Below are positions 46,306 through 54,578 of a DNA stretch of 64,000 nt, piece by piece (position 1 is the first letter of the stretch; every line of letters begins with the position of its first letter). The stretch comes from Microbacterium natoriense. Its GTDB lineage: Bacteria > Actinomycetota > Actinomycetes > Actinomycetales > Microbacteriaceae. The position numbers were made by a program, and so were the translations under genes. The notes under the pieces are model-generated. The model ran no database searches. It was not told the DNA's origin and saw only the letters and a list, made by a program, of their open reading frames with translations. The DNA lies in NCBI RefSeq assembly GCF_030816295.1, contig NZ_JAUSXV010000001.1:2108001-2172000 (forward strand), written 5' to 3'.

Positions 46306-47408
46306 CGGCTGGCTCCCATGATCGTACGGATCGACGACACGATCGTGTCGAGCTGTTCGCGGGTGAGGTGATTATGAACGGGCAAAGAGACGACTTGCCT
46401 CGCGATCCGCTCCGCGACAGGAGTCGGTTCGATTACGACGTCGCCTCGATCGCGATACGCATCGTAGTCGAAGACCAGTCGTGGGTAGTAGACACCGGCA
46501 CCGATGCCGGCGTCGTTCATGCGCTCGACGAATTCGTCACGGGTCACCGGTGCGTCCTCGGTGATGCGGATCGTGTACTGGTGCCAGACGTGCCGACGCC
46601 CGGAGAGCTCCACGGGTGTGATCACACCTTCGATCCCCGCAAGACCTTCGCTGAGGTACGCAGCGTTTGCGCCGCGGGTCTCGACGACGTTGTCGTAGCG
46701 ATCGAGTTGAGGCAACACCAGCGCGGCCTGCAGATCGGTCAGGCGATAGTTCTGGCCGAGCATCGCGTAGTCGTAGCGCGCGCGCATGCCCTGATTGCGC
46801 AGGATGCGCAGACGTTCGGCGAGCACGTCATCGTCAGTCGTGATCATCCCACCCTCGCCGGTCGTCAGGTTTTTGGTGGCATAGAACGAGAACGAGCCGA
46901 TGTCGTAGCTCCCGGCTGCCTTGCTGCCCAGCATGCTGCCGTGCGCCTGCGCCGAGTCCTCGAGAATCCGGAGGCCCCGTGCGGAGGCTATCGCGGAGAT
47001 GGCGTCCATCTCCGCGATCTGGCCGAAGATGTGCACGGGCATCAGCACTTTCGTGCGGTCGCTCAGGCGCTCGCTGATCGTTGCCGCTGTGACATTGAAG
47101 TCGTCCTCCGAGATGTCAGCGAACCGTGCAGTCGCCCCAGCCTCAAGGATCGCGTTGAGGGTCGCGGCGAATGTGAACGGGCTCGTGATCACCTCATCGC
47201 CCGGAGATAGATCAAGGCACCGCAGCGATGCGATGAGGGAGGTCGTCCCGTTGTTCACCGCGATCGCGTGGCGGACACCTGTCAGTTCCGCGAAGCGCTT
47301 CTCGAACTCCGCTACAAGAGGTCCCTGCGCAACTCGGCCGGAGCGGAGCACCTCGAGCACGAGACGCTCTTCGTCAGCCCCGAACTCGACGACGGTGATT
47401 GGTATCAT
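46302..47408 (-). CDS. DegT/DnrJ/EryC1/StrS family sugar aminotransferase (WbpE-like)
   Basis: A 368-residue PLP enzyme. NNGTTSLIASLRCLDLSPGDEVITSPFTFAATLNAIL (about 51), EDSAQAHGS (about 146) and SFSFYATKNLTTGEGGMITTDD (about 169, with the PLP lysine in TKN) are classic; WbpE-type transaminases share this form. ATG 47408 begins the conserved core MIPITVVEFGADE; the earlier in-frame ATG at 47450 overlaps a TATGCT promoter-like box. It overlaps the oxidoreductase by four bases, the order expected for consecutive oxidation and transamination. Confidence 0.91.
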   Translation of the reverse strand: MIPITVVEFGADEERLVLEVLRSGRVAQGPLVAEFEKRFAELTGVRHAIAVNNGTTSLIASLRCLDLSPGDEVITSPFTFAATLNAILEAGATARFADISEDDFNVTAATISERLSDRTKVLMPVHIFGQIAEMDAISAIASARGLRILEDSAQAHGSMLGSKAAGSYDIGSFSFYATKNLTTGEGGMITTDDDVLAERLRILRNQGMRARYDYAMLGQNYRLTDLQAALVLPQLDRYDNVVETRGANAAYLSEGLAGIEGVITPVELSGRRHVWHQYTIRITEDAPVTRDEFVERMNDAGIGAGVYYPRLVFDYDAYRDRGDVVIEPTPVAERIARQVVSLPVHNHLTREQLDTIVSSIRTIMGASR

Positions 47409-47501
47409 GAGGCCTAACTCATCTTTGGTGAAGGTGAACCTGATAAGCATATCGTCGCGTCACCATTGGCCCGGATCGTGCGTCGCGGATGGATCGTCGC
47501 A

Positions 47502-47507
47502 TATGAT
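47502..47507 (+). promoter_or_regulatory. -10 box (TATGAT) for the flippase-like gene
   Basis: TATGAT is close to consensus and lies 38 bases before the likely start at 47540, giving a leader of about 25-30 bases containing a GAGAGAGAG stretch. No clear -35 is seen. Confidence 0.45.
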
Positions 47508-47539
47508 CGCATTCGTTTCGCAAGAGAGAGAGACTCCTC

Positions 47540-48580
47540 ATCGCTGAATCCCGCAGCGCCCGATCCTGGGCGCTTCTGATCCTGCGCTACGTGCTACTCG
47601 CCCTCGTTCTGGGCTTCGCCGCGTACTATCTGATCTCTCAGTGGGATGCCGTGTCTGCAGCGATAAAGCTCATCGCATGGCAGTCGGCCGTACTCTCCTT
47701 CCTACTGGTCCTCGCCGGACTCGTCTTCGGCACGATCAGCTGGATCGCGATCCTCACCGGGCTCGGCGACCGTGTCCCTTTCCTGCGGGCGGCGCAGATT
47801 CTCCTGGTGGGCCAGCTCGGCAAGTACGTGCCGGGCTCAGTCTGGTCCTACGTGATGCAAATGGAACTCGGACGCCAGTACAACGTGTCGCGCCCGAGGG
47901 TACTCATCACTTCGCTCTACGCGGCGGGTGTCGGTGTGGTCGCGTCTCTGATTCTCGGAGCGCTTGCTACGCCGCTTCTCTCACAGAACGAGCCTGAGCT
48001 ACTCTGGCTCTTCGCCCTACTGCCCATCGGTCTGCTGTGCTTGCACCCTGCGGTGATGACGTGGCTGGCGTCACTCGTGCTGAAGGCGTTTCGTCGACCG
48101 CCGCTCGATCACCGCGTTCGGCTTTCGACGATCGCGATCGCTCTCGGCGCGTCCATCGTCTCGTACCTCTGCTACGGCCTCCATCTGACCCTGCTCGTGA
48201 ATTCACTCGCAGATCCTGACCCTCAAACGATAGTTCTGCTCACAGGAGCTATGGCGATCGGCTTCTCCCTGAGCCTGTTCGCGTTCCTCCTCCCCTCCGG
48301 CATCGGGGTCCGCGAGGCTGTCCTCGTGGCCGCCATGGCCAGTTTGATCTCACTCCCGCAGGCGGCCGCGGTGAGTGCTGTGTCCCGCATGATGTTCACG
48401 CTCGGAGATCTAGCAGCCGCGGGGATCGCGGTGCTGTTCGTCGTTGTGATGCGGCGCCGTCTCCGAGATGAAGGATCAATCAGCACGCTTGATCTCGGTG
48501 GAGAACACGCGACGCCGCGCCCCGGGGGACCGCAGGCAGAGAATCGCGGTTCGACAGACGTGAAGGACGCGATCTCATGA
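47540..48580 (+). CDS. flippase-like membrane protein (lysylphosphatidylglycerol-synthase TM region family)
   Basis: A polytopic protein with about eight helices of the UPF0104/LPG-synthase-TM type; QLGKYVPGSVWSYVMQMELGRQYNVSRPR (about 95-123) is the family's central motif and FLLPSGIGVREAVLVAAM comes near the end. Members occur in polysaccharide loci as accessory transporters. The start is a puzzle: the frame is open from 47507, but the first standard start codon is GTG 47591, inside the first helix. A natural protein would begin at the ATC codon at 47540 (ESRSARSWALLILRYVLL follows), preceded by GAGAGAGAG, so a non-standard or mutated start is possible. Coordinates use 47540; 47591 is the conservative choice (329 residues). 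Confidence 0.72.
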   Translation: MAESRSARSWALLILRYVLLALVLGFAAYYLISQWDAVSAAIKLIAWQSAVLSFLLVLAGLVFGTISWIAILTGLGDRVPFLRAAQILLVGQLGKYVPGSVWSYVMQMELGRQYNVSRPRVLITSLYAAGVGVVASLILGALATPLLSQNEPELLWLFALLPIGLLCLHPAVMTWLASLVLKAFRRPPLDHRVRLSTIAIALGASIVSYLCYGLHLTLLVNSLADPDPQTIVLLTGAMAIGFSLSLFAFLLPSGIGVREAVLVAAMASLISLPQAAAVSAVSRMMFTLGDLAAAGIAVLFVVVMRRRLRDEGSISTLDLGGEHATPRPGGPQAENRGSTDVKDAIS

Positions 48581-49230
48581 ATCAGATCCATCCCACAGCC
48601 GTTATCGGCGGAGGAGCCCTGCTCGGCGCTGACAATGTCGTCGGTCCCCACGTCGTGATCCACTCGGGAGTCCGACTGGGAGACGGCAACTGGATAGGCG
48701 CAGGTGCGGTGCTGGGCGCACCTCCGGAGATACGCTCATTCGCCCACCCGCGGCGGCCAGAAGAGTCGTTCGGGGCCGGGTTGGCCATCGGTTCGAATAA
48801 CGTGATCCGTGAAGGAGCGCAGATCCATCAGGGATCTCAGCACGAGACATCCGTGGGGGATGACACGTTCATTATGAACCAGTCTTACATCGCACACGAC
48901 TGCGTGCTTGGGGACGGCGTCACGCTCGCCTCCAGCGTGCTGCTGGCGGGGCATGTGACAATCGCTCCCCACGCAAATCTCGGGCTCGGGACGACCGTGC
49001 ATCAGTTCAGAAGCGTGGGCAGAGGAGCTATGGTCGGCATGGGCTCCGTCGTAACGGCCGATATCCCCGCGTTCGCGAAGGCATACGGCGTTCCGGCTCG
49101 TGTCATCGGCGCGAATGTCGTCGGCATGCAACGTTCCGGAATCCTCGAAGCGGATGCACTGGAACTCGATCGTCGATACCGTGACGGCCTCGACTACGAC
49201 GAGATCGTCGCACGTCTGACGGGGGCCTAG
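48577..49230 (+). CDS. LpxA-like hexapeptide-repeat acyltransferase
   Basis: A 217-residue left-handed beta-helix protein resembling UDP-GlcNAc acyltransferase LpxA: IHPTAVIGGGALLGADNVVGPHVVI (about 4), IGAGAVLGAPPEIRSF (about 41), IREGAQIHQGSQ (about 77), NQSYIAHDCVLGDGVTLASSVLLAGHVTI (about 98-126) with the IAHD histidine, and LGTTVHQFRSVGRGAMVGMGSVV. A Gram-positive makes no lipid A, so the substrate is more likely a UDP-amino sugar for a surface polymer. It overlaps the flippase-like gene (ATGA). It closes the amino-sugar region. Confidence 0.82.
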   Translation: MNQIHPTAVIGGGALLGADNVVGPHVVIHSGVRLGDGNWIGAGAVLGAPPEIRSFAHPRRPEESFGAGLAIGSNNVIREGAQIHQGSQHETSVGDDTFIMNQSYIAHDCVLGDGVTLASSVLLAGHVTIAPHANLGLGTTVHQFRSVGRGAMVGMGSVVTADIPAFAKAYGVPARVIGANVVGMQRSGILEADALELDRRYRDGLDYDEIVARLTGA

Positions 49231-49511
49231 ATGCGCCATGCCGGGCGACGCTGTTGGGTCTGCCGATGGCGTGTCGTGGCACCCATCGTGAGCGGGTCGT
49301 CGTGAACGGACCAGACCGTTGCGGACTGAAACACGGCTCGCTGCTAGCTCTGCACGGGCTGGATGCCAACTAAGCCGCGAGGGCTTGGCTGAGTCGGCTG
49401 CGTTCGACGGATCCCAAGCGGCGGCGCGCTCGCTCGGCCGGAAGAAAGTCGACACGCGCAACACGGCTGCATCACGCCCGCGCTGTCACTAGGGCGGGAC
49501 CCGGTAACCGG
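49231..49511. other. 281-base gap with a relic peptide tail
   Basis: No complete gene is seen. A plus-strand frame at about 49275-49373 reads VVVNGPDRCGLKHGSLLAL and ends HGLDAN before a TAA. It resembles the peptide in the 37663-38030 gap. It has no ribosome site and no plausible beginning, so it looks like the remains of a 3' gene end. The rest is featureless. Confidence 0.4.
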
Positions 49512-50117
49512 TCAGAGGCCGACGAGCTTCTTCAAGTCGCCGATCTCTGCACGAGCCGCTTCAGCGGCTGCTGACACCCCGCTGCCATTCGATACTGCGG
49601 AACGCAGGTCCTTGAGCTTCTGAACGTACGAGTCGACGCCCCCGTACCATTGCTCGGAGATGGATGTGGGCGGCTGAGTCTCCGACAGCCGCTGAGCGTC
49701 CCCCTGGAGCGAATCGATCACTGCCAGCGCATCCTGATCACTTGACTCTGCGACGATGTCCAGCCCGGTGCCCGCGTCGCCGAGCCATCCGCTGACCTGA
49801 CCACGGAACGCCTCGACGCTCGGGTCGACGACCGGAGGTTCGGTCTGCACCGGCGTAGTGGGCTCGGTCGTCGGCTCGACGGACCCGGTCGGAGAGGGGG
49901 AAGGCGTCGCCGTAGACGTCGCAGATGTCGAAGGACTCGGTGACGCCGTGCCTTCGGCGTCCGGATTCCCGTTCTGGTTCAGCACGAAGAACAGCACCAC
50001 GCCTGCGACGACCAGGGCCGCGACGACGAGACCGATGATGAGCCACATGCGTCGGCTGTTGCGCGGCTTGGGCTCGATCGGCGCCCAGCGGAGCTCTGGC
50101 TGCTGCTCGTCCGTCAT
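49512..50117 (-). CDS. membrane-anchored protein of unknown function
   Basis: A 201-residue protein. A short cytoplasmic stretch is followed by one membrane helix (about 25-47), a Ser/Thr/Pro-rich linker (about 55-90) and an outer helical domain (about 95-201) ending DLKKLVGL. The family is not recognised. ATG 50117 is preferred over 50123 because GGAGG then sits seven bases upstream and the gene does not overlap the preceding stop. It is the last gene of an operon with the GlfT1-like transferase. Confidence 0.7.
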   Translation of the reverse strand: MTDEQQPELRWAPIEPKPRNSRRMWLIIGLVVAALVVAGVVLFFVLNQNGNPDAEGTASPSPSTSATSTATPSPSPTGSVEPTTEPTTPVQTEPPVVDPSVEAFRGQVSGWLGDAGTGLDIVAESSDQDALAVIDSLQGDAQRLSETQPPTSISEQWYGGVDSYVQKLKDLRSAVSNGSGVSAAAEAARAEIGDLKKLVGL

Positions 50118-50119
50118 CG

Positions 50120-51076
50120 TCATGCCTCCAGCGGTGCCATGGGCTGCCAGGAGCGGTCGCGGCTGAGCTTGCCGGCCTCTCGAAGCCCTCGGAAGAGGTT
50201 GCTCGTGCCGCGCACCGTGCGCTCGACGAAGAACAGCCGGATGATCTCCTTCGCGAAGGTCATGGCGGTGCCGAGGCCGAACAGAACGGGGTTGTAGTTG
50301 CGGTGCACGCGGTAGTAGTTCTTGATGTATGCGCGGTTGCGCATGATGTAGAAGCGGTAGGCGTTGCTCGACGCGTTCATGTGGCGGATGCCCATGTCCC
50401 ACTGCTTGATCTCACGCGTGCGGCGCAGCACGAACTCGTTCACGATCACCGCCGTGGTGAGGCGCGACGCCAGCCACCCGTACATCTGATCGTCCCAGTA
50501 GATGAAGAACCTCGGATCGGGCAGCCCGATCTGCTGCACGATCGAGCGGTGGATGAACATGCCCTCGAAGCATCCGCTGTTCATCTCCTTGAAACCGGAC
50601 TCGTCGAATCCGGACGGGGCGAACGGGATCGGGATGCCCATGCGCTCAGCGATGCGGTACTGCCAGTAGAACTCGCTGCCGTCGTAGTCGTAGCGGCGGC
50701 CCTGGATGCTCTTGAATCGCGGAGCCCACTTGCCCATGCGGGCGAGACCGTCGGGCATGACCTCGACGTCGTCGTCCATCATCCAGATCCACTCCGAGCC
50801 CAGCTCGTATGCGGTGCGCATGCCTTCGCTGAAGCCGCCCGATCCGCCCGTGTTGGTCTCGAGGCGGCGGTAGACGAGTTCGGTGCCGAGGCGAGGGCGG
50901 AAAGAGTCGACGACCTCGGTGGTGTCATCGGAGGAGGCGTTGTCGATGATCACGACGTGGCCCGGCTTCGGGTCCATCACGGTGATGCTCTCGAGAAGGC
51001 CGGTGAGAAGGTGCGAGCGGTTGAACGTGACGATGACGATCGTCGCGGATGCCGGGTCGAAGGGGACGTTGGTCAC
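50120..51076 (-). CDS. family 2 glycosyltransferase, GlfT1-like galactofuranosyltransferase
   Basis: A 318-residue protein. ATIVIVTFNRSHLLTGLLESI (about 11), VVIIDNASSDDTTEVV (about 41), LETNTGGSGGFSEGMRTAYELG (about 72), IWMMDDDVEVMPDGL (about 97) and FIYWDDQMYGWLA (about 190) match GlfT1-type enzymes that add the first galactofuranose residues onto a lipid-linked primer. The Asn-Thr-Gly-Gly-Ser-Gly-Gly motif is shared with the GlfT2-like protein at 34158. It supports a complete galactan pathway in this window, split over about 13 kb. Confidence 0.82.
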   Translation of the reverse strand: MTNVPFDPASATIVIVTFNRSHLLTGLLESITVMDPKPGHVVIIDNASSDDTTEVVDSFRPRLGTELVYRRLETNTGGSGGFSEGMRTAYELGSEWIWMMDDDVEVMPDGLARMGKWAPRFKSIQGRRYDYDGSEFYWQYRIAERMGIPIPFAPSGFDESGFKEMNSGCFEGMFIHRSIVQQIGLPDPRFFIYWDDQMYGWLASRLTTAVIVNEFVLRRTREIKQWDMGIRHMNASSNAYRFYIMRNRAYIKNYYRVHRNYNPVLFGLGTAMTFAKEIIRLFFVERTVRGTSNLFRGLREAGKLSRDRSWQPMAPLEA

Positions 51077-51165
51077 GAGTGGGATCTCCGGAAGCGTTCG
51101 GCCCGCAGGACGCCGCGAGCAGCTACCAGCCTACCGGGCGCACCCATGGAATCCGCCGGGCGCGC

Positions 51166-52464
51166 TCAGCCCTCGGTGCGCAGGGTCGGGATCACTCCGG
51201 TCTGCGCGGCGTCGATGTTCTCGCGCCACGACCGCGACTGTCCGGCGCGCAGCGCACACAGCACGAGCAGGAACCAGCCGGCGCCCACGATCGTGAAGCT
51301 TTCGAACATCGACTCGACGGCAAGGGTGACGAGCATGAGCGGCGTCCACGCGTAGACGACCGAGCGCCGCACGCTCGCGACGAGCCATGAGCGCACGGTG
51401 GCGATGCCGCCCAGCAACAGGAACAGCACGAATCCTGCCGTTCCGAGCTGGAGCAGCACGTCGAAGTACGAGTTCAGAGCGCTCTGGTGGTGGTCGTCGA
51501 GGGAGAAGTTGATGTAGTTGAACGGGTATTCGCCGGCCGGCCAGCCGCCGAACCAGCCCCAGCCCTGGATCGGCTTCACCGCGACGAAATCCAGGATCGT
51601 GTTCCACAGGGTCGCCCGGATCGAGAAGTCGGATCCGGCATCCATCAGGGCGATGATCGGATGCCGCAGAGCGAACGCCGCCGCCAGGGCCATCGCCACG
51701 AGGGCGCCGAGCACCCACTGCACGGCGTCCCGGCGCTCGGCCGGAGCGTGCCTGACGATCGTGAGCGCCACCGTCACGACTCCGACCGCGAACGCGAGCA
51801 CGAGAACCGTGGGAGAGGCCGAGAGGATGGCGAGCATCGTCGCGAGCGCGATCGACGGAACCGCGATCCTCGCCTCGAGAGACTGCGACCGCCATTCGAT
51901 CGCGAAGGTGATCAGCGCGATCACCGCGACGAAGCCGAGCATGTTGCGGCTGCCGAAGATGCCCTGGATGGGACCACCGAGGGCGAGATTGCCCTGTACC
52001 CCGAGGAAAGTGAACGGCACGTCGAACAGCACGCCGGACAGGATCTCGATCCCGAGCGACACCAGCAGCAGCACACGCAGAGTGTCGCCCAGGGCTCGCA
52101 CGGTCTGCAGGGTGTCGCGGATGTGCCCGACCGTGATCGCGAGGAACGCGTAGCCCAGCAGTGCCATCCATGCGAACAGCGTGTCGGACTTGTCGGTCGT
52201 CCAGACCAGGCTCACCAGCGCCCATGCGAGGAAGACCAGCAGCGACGTCGGGGCGACTCGCAGCAGCGAGAGCTCCTCCCGACGTACCCAGAGGATCGCT
52301 GCGCCGAGGACGCACAGCAGCGAGATCACGGTCGCAAGCGTGACCGGCGACGACATCCGCTCGATCGACAGCGAGGAGAACACCGCCGCCAGCACCGCGA
52401 TCGTGAAGGCTCTGGCCATCTCCGCCGAGCCGAGCAGGCCGCTGATCGGGTGGCCAGCCGTCAC
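51166..52464 (-). CDS. O-antigen ligase/polymerase-like membrane protein
   Basis: A 432-residue polytopic protein with 11-12 helices. The Wzy_C-like outer loop contains GWGWFGGWPAGEYPFNYINFSLDDHHQSALNSYFDVLLQLG (about 283-323), with the conserved His and Asn region. It may polymerise or ligate lipid-linked repeat units outside the membrane. Start GTG 52464 overlaps the stop of the next homologue (GTGA). The same frame continues to 53187 only because of GC bias. Confidence 0.83.
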   Translation of the reverse strand: MTAGHPISGLLGSAEMARAFTIAVLAAVFSSLSIERMSSPVTLATVISLLCVLGAAILWVRREELSLLRVAPTSLLVFLAWALVSLVWTTDKSDTLFAWMALLGYAFLAITVGHIRDTLQTVRALGDTLRVLLLVSLGIEILSGVLFDVPFTFLGVQGNLALGGPIQGIFGSRNMLGFVAVIALITFAIEWRSQSLEARIAVPSIALATMLAILSASPTVLVLAFAVGVVTVALTIVRHAPAERRDAVQWVLGALVAMALAAAFALRHPIIALMDAGSDFSIRATLWNTILDFVAVKPIQGWGWFGGWPAGEYPFNYINFSLDDHHQSALNSYFDVLLQLGTAGFVLFLLLGGIATVRSWLVASVRRSVVYAWTPLMLVTLAVESMFESFTIVGAGWFLLVLCALRAGQSRSWRENIDAAQTGVIPTLRTEG

Positions 52465-53876
52465 GGCACCCGCCGACGGCGTTCGCCGCGTTCGATCACT
52501 CGCTCGCGCTCGCCGACCCCGAGAAGCGGGGTGGTCTTGAGCTTGAACGACAGCAGGATGAGCAGCATCCAGCCCCACAGCATGATCGGAGTCGACTCGG
52601 TGAGACCCTGCACGAGCAGGACGACGGTGAACAGGCTGGGCAGCAGCGTGAGCGGCGAGTAGGAACGATGGGAGGTGAGGTCCCACCGCGGCCGGTCGAC
52701 CGCGAAGAACCACGATCTCCAGAGCAGGCTCAGGAACGCGATCGCGATCAGGATCGCGCCGAGCACGCCGAGCTGCATGAGGACGTCGAGCCACATGTTG
52801 TGCGCGTGGAAAACGGGGATCCCGTGATCTTTGATCCACTTCGCGAACGCCGGGTCGGATGGCAGCCAGGGACTCGAGAAGCCGTTGCCGAAGAGTGGAT
52901 GGTGGTGCCACCGCTCGATGACGGATGCCCAGATCTTGTTCGACCGTCCGGTGAGATCTGCGCTGCGGCCGATCAGGCCCAGCAGCGGCTCGCGGAGGAA
53001 CCAGGCCGCTGTGCCGACAACGAGGGCACCGCCGATCGCGACCGTGTAGATCCGGGTTCGGGCACCGGGAGTCGCCGCGCGGCGCATCAGGAGCGCGACG
53101 ACAAGCACGACGACGGCGGCGGCAGCGCACACGTATGCCGTCGCCGAGGCGGCGCGGAAGAGGAAGAACACGGCGAGCAGCGTCCACAGCGCGAGCGTCG
53201 TGCGCCAGCGGACGCGAGCGGCGTACAGCACGCCGAAGGTGATGATCGCGAAGAGGCTGATGAAACCGAGGAGGTTGGCGTTGCCCACGATGCCCTGCAG
53301 GCGCCCGCCGTCGAAGAGGTTGTCACGCACCCAATACCACTGTGGGTCGATCTTTCCGGGCGGCAGCTCGAGGAAGTTCGGCAGCAGGGCGTGTTGGAGC
53401 ACAAGAGACACCCACAGCTCGAGCGCCAGCGACAGCCCGAGGATCCACTTGAACGCGGAAGCCAGCGCTCGCACGATCTCGCGCCACGTGAGCACCTGGG
53501 CGATGAACAGCGCGTTCACGGTCACGGCGCCGAGCAGGAACCACGTGATGAGCGTCGCCTCGCGCCACTGCGACCAGGCGACCGACACGAGCGCCAGCGC
53601 GGTGTAACCCACGGCCGACCACGGTAGCCGACGCCATGCGAAGGGCTGAGGATGTTTTCTCGCGAGCATCGGGACGCCGATGCCGAGAGTCGCCAGCAGG
53701 AACGCGCCGAGGACGATTCCCGCTCCGTACGGGCCGACCAGGTTGTACACGGCGGCGTGCGCGAACGTCACGATCAGCACGAGGATGATGTAACCGCGCA
53801 ACAGCAGGTGCCCCGTCGACTCGCGCTCTGGCGCGGTGGGCGGGGCGGCTACCGGGTGCTTGGTGTATTGCGCCAT
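52461..53876 (-). CDS. O-antigen ligase/polymerase-like membrane protein
   Basis: A 471-residue polytopic protein of about 11 helices. Wzy-type features are WASVIERWHHHPLFGNGFSSPWLPSD (about 310) and FHAHNMWLDVLMQLGVLGAILI (about 351), with the His-Asn-x-x-Leu-Asp motif of the WaaL/Wzy family. ATG 53876 is fixed by a -10 box seven bases upstream. It is the first gene of the pair; the second homologue overlaps it, so two different ligases or polymerases are coexpressed. Confidence 0.85.
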   Translation of the reverse strand: MAQYTKHPVAAPPTAPERESTGHLLLRGYIILVLIVTFAHAAVYNLVGPYGAGIVLGAFLLATLGIGVPMLARKHPQPFAWRRLPWSAVGYTALALVSVAWSQWREATLITWFLLGAVTVNALFIAQVLTWREIVRALASAFKWILGLSLALELWVSLVLQHALLPNFLELPPGKIDPQWYWVRDNLFDGGRLQGIVGNANLLGFISLFAIITFGVLYAARVRWRTTLALWTLLAVFFLFRAASATAYVCAAAAVVVLVVALLMRRAATPGARTRIYTVAIGGALVVGTAAWFLREPLLGLIGRSADLTGRSNKIWASVIERWHHHPLFGNGFSSPWLPSDPAFAKWIKDHGIPVFHAHNMWLDVLMQLGVLGAILIAIAFLSLLWRSWFFAVDRPRWDLTSHRSYSPLTLLPSLFTVVLLVQGLTESTPIMLWGWMLLILLSFKLKTTPLLGVGERERVIERGERRRRVP

Positions 53877-53883
53877 CGCGTTC

Positions 53884-53889
53884 AGGCTA
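53884..53889 (-). promoter_or_regulatory. -10 box (TAGCCT) for the ligase operon
   Basis: TAGCCT on the minus strand ends seven bases before the ATG at 53876, a leaderless arrangement. Confidence 0.5.
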
Positions 53890-53979
53890 CCGCGCTGTGC
53901 TGTGCTCGTGCCGAGTCGTCCTGGTCGGTGCGACCGTTGGACCGTCGTGTAGTGCGACGGGGCCACGTGCCCGTGGGGT

Positions 53980-54447
53980 TCAGTCGTTGGCGGTGCGTTC
54001 GGCTTCTTTGGCGGCGACGATCTTGCGCAGGCCGGAGCTGGAGAAGCGGTGGTCGCGGCTGTTGAAGTACAGCTCGATGCCTGCTTCTTCGCAGTAGGTG
54101 CGGCCGGTGAAGTCGCGGTCTTCGTACTCGTCGCCGACGATGCGCACGTCGAGCTTGAAGGAGCGGAGGATGTCTTCCAGGTCCTGCTCGGTGGAGTAGG
54201 GGACGATCTCGTCGACGTACTCGCAGCCGCGCAGCTGGATGTACCGCTCCACGACGGTCTGGGTCGGAGCGTTCTTCTCGGGACGGTCGAGTGTGGGGTC
54301 CATCTGCAGACCGCAGATGAGGTAGTCGCACTGGCGTTTGGCCTCGGCGAGCATCATGATGTGCCCGGCGTGCAACAGGTCGAAGGTCGAGAAGGTGATC
54401 CCGACCCGCGGACCCGGGTTGTAGTCCTGGTGCTCCTTCTCCGACAT
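53980..54447 (-). CDS. cytidylyltransferase, TagD-like (probable glycerol-3-phosphate cytidylyltransferase)
   Basis: A 155-residue nucleotidyltransferase. GITFSTFDLLHAGHIMMLAEAKRQCDYLICGL (about 16-47) includes the HxGH motif, and RYIQLRGCEYVDEIVPYSTEQDLEDIL and RDHRFSSSGLRKIV complete the site. It resembles TagD, which makes CDP-glycerol, the donor for the TagF-like enzymes at 1-5018, although related CTP enzymes for other polyol phosphates are possible. GGGGAGA sits upstream of ATG 54447. The frame upstream to 54672 is not coding. Confidence 0.85.
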   Translation of the reverse strand: MSEKEHQDYNPGPRVGITFSTFDLLHAGHIMMLAEAKRQCDYLICGLQMDPTLDRPEKNAPTQTVVERYIQLRGCEYVDEIVPYSTEQDLEDILRSFKLDVRIVGDEYEDRDFTGRTYCEEAGIELYFNSRDHRFSSSGLRKIVAAKEAERTAND

Positions 54448-54566
54448 GTATCTCCCCTGGATTCTCGTGGCGGGCGGACGACCTGAGAACTCTAACCCAG
54501 CGTGAGCCGCGTCTTCGGCCGGCCGGTGCAGCGAGGACCGGCCCGCCGAGCCCGAACCTGTGCCCC

Positions 54567-54572
54567 TACGCT
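54567..54572 (+). promoter_or_regulatory. -10 box (TACGCT) of manA
   Basis: TACGCT ends six bases before the ATG at 54579. GGGGG between them might also be a weak ribosome site. Confidence 0.4.
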
Positions 54573-54578
54573 GGGGGC

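Noticed and set aside
51166..53187. A 673-residue minus-strand frame extending the second ligase gene upstream
   Set aside because: The upstream part lies inside the first ligase gene in another frame and has an Arg/Ala/Pro composition without hydrophobic pattern.
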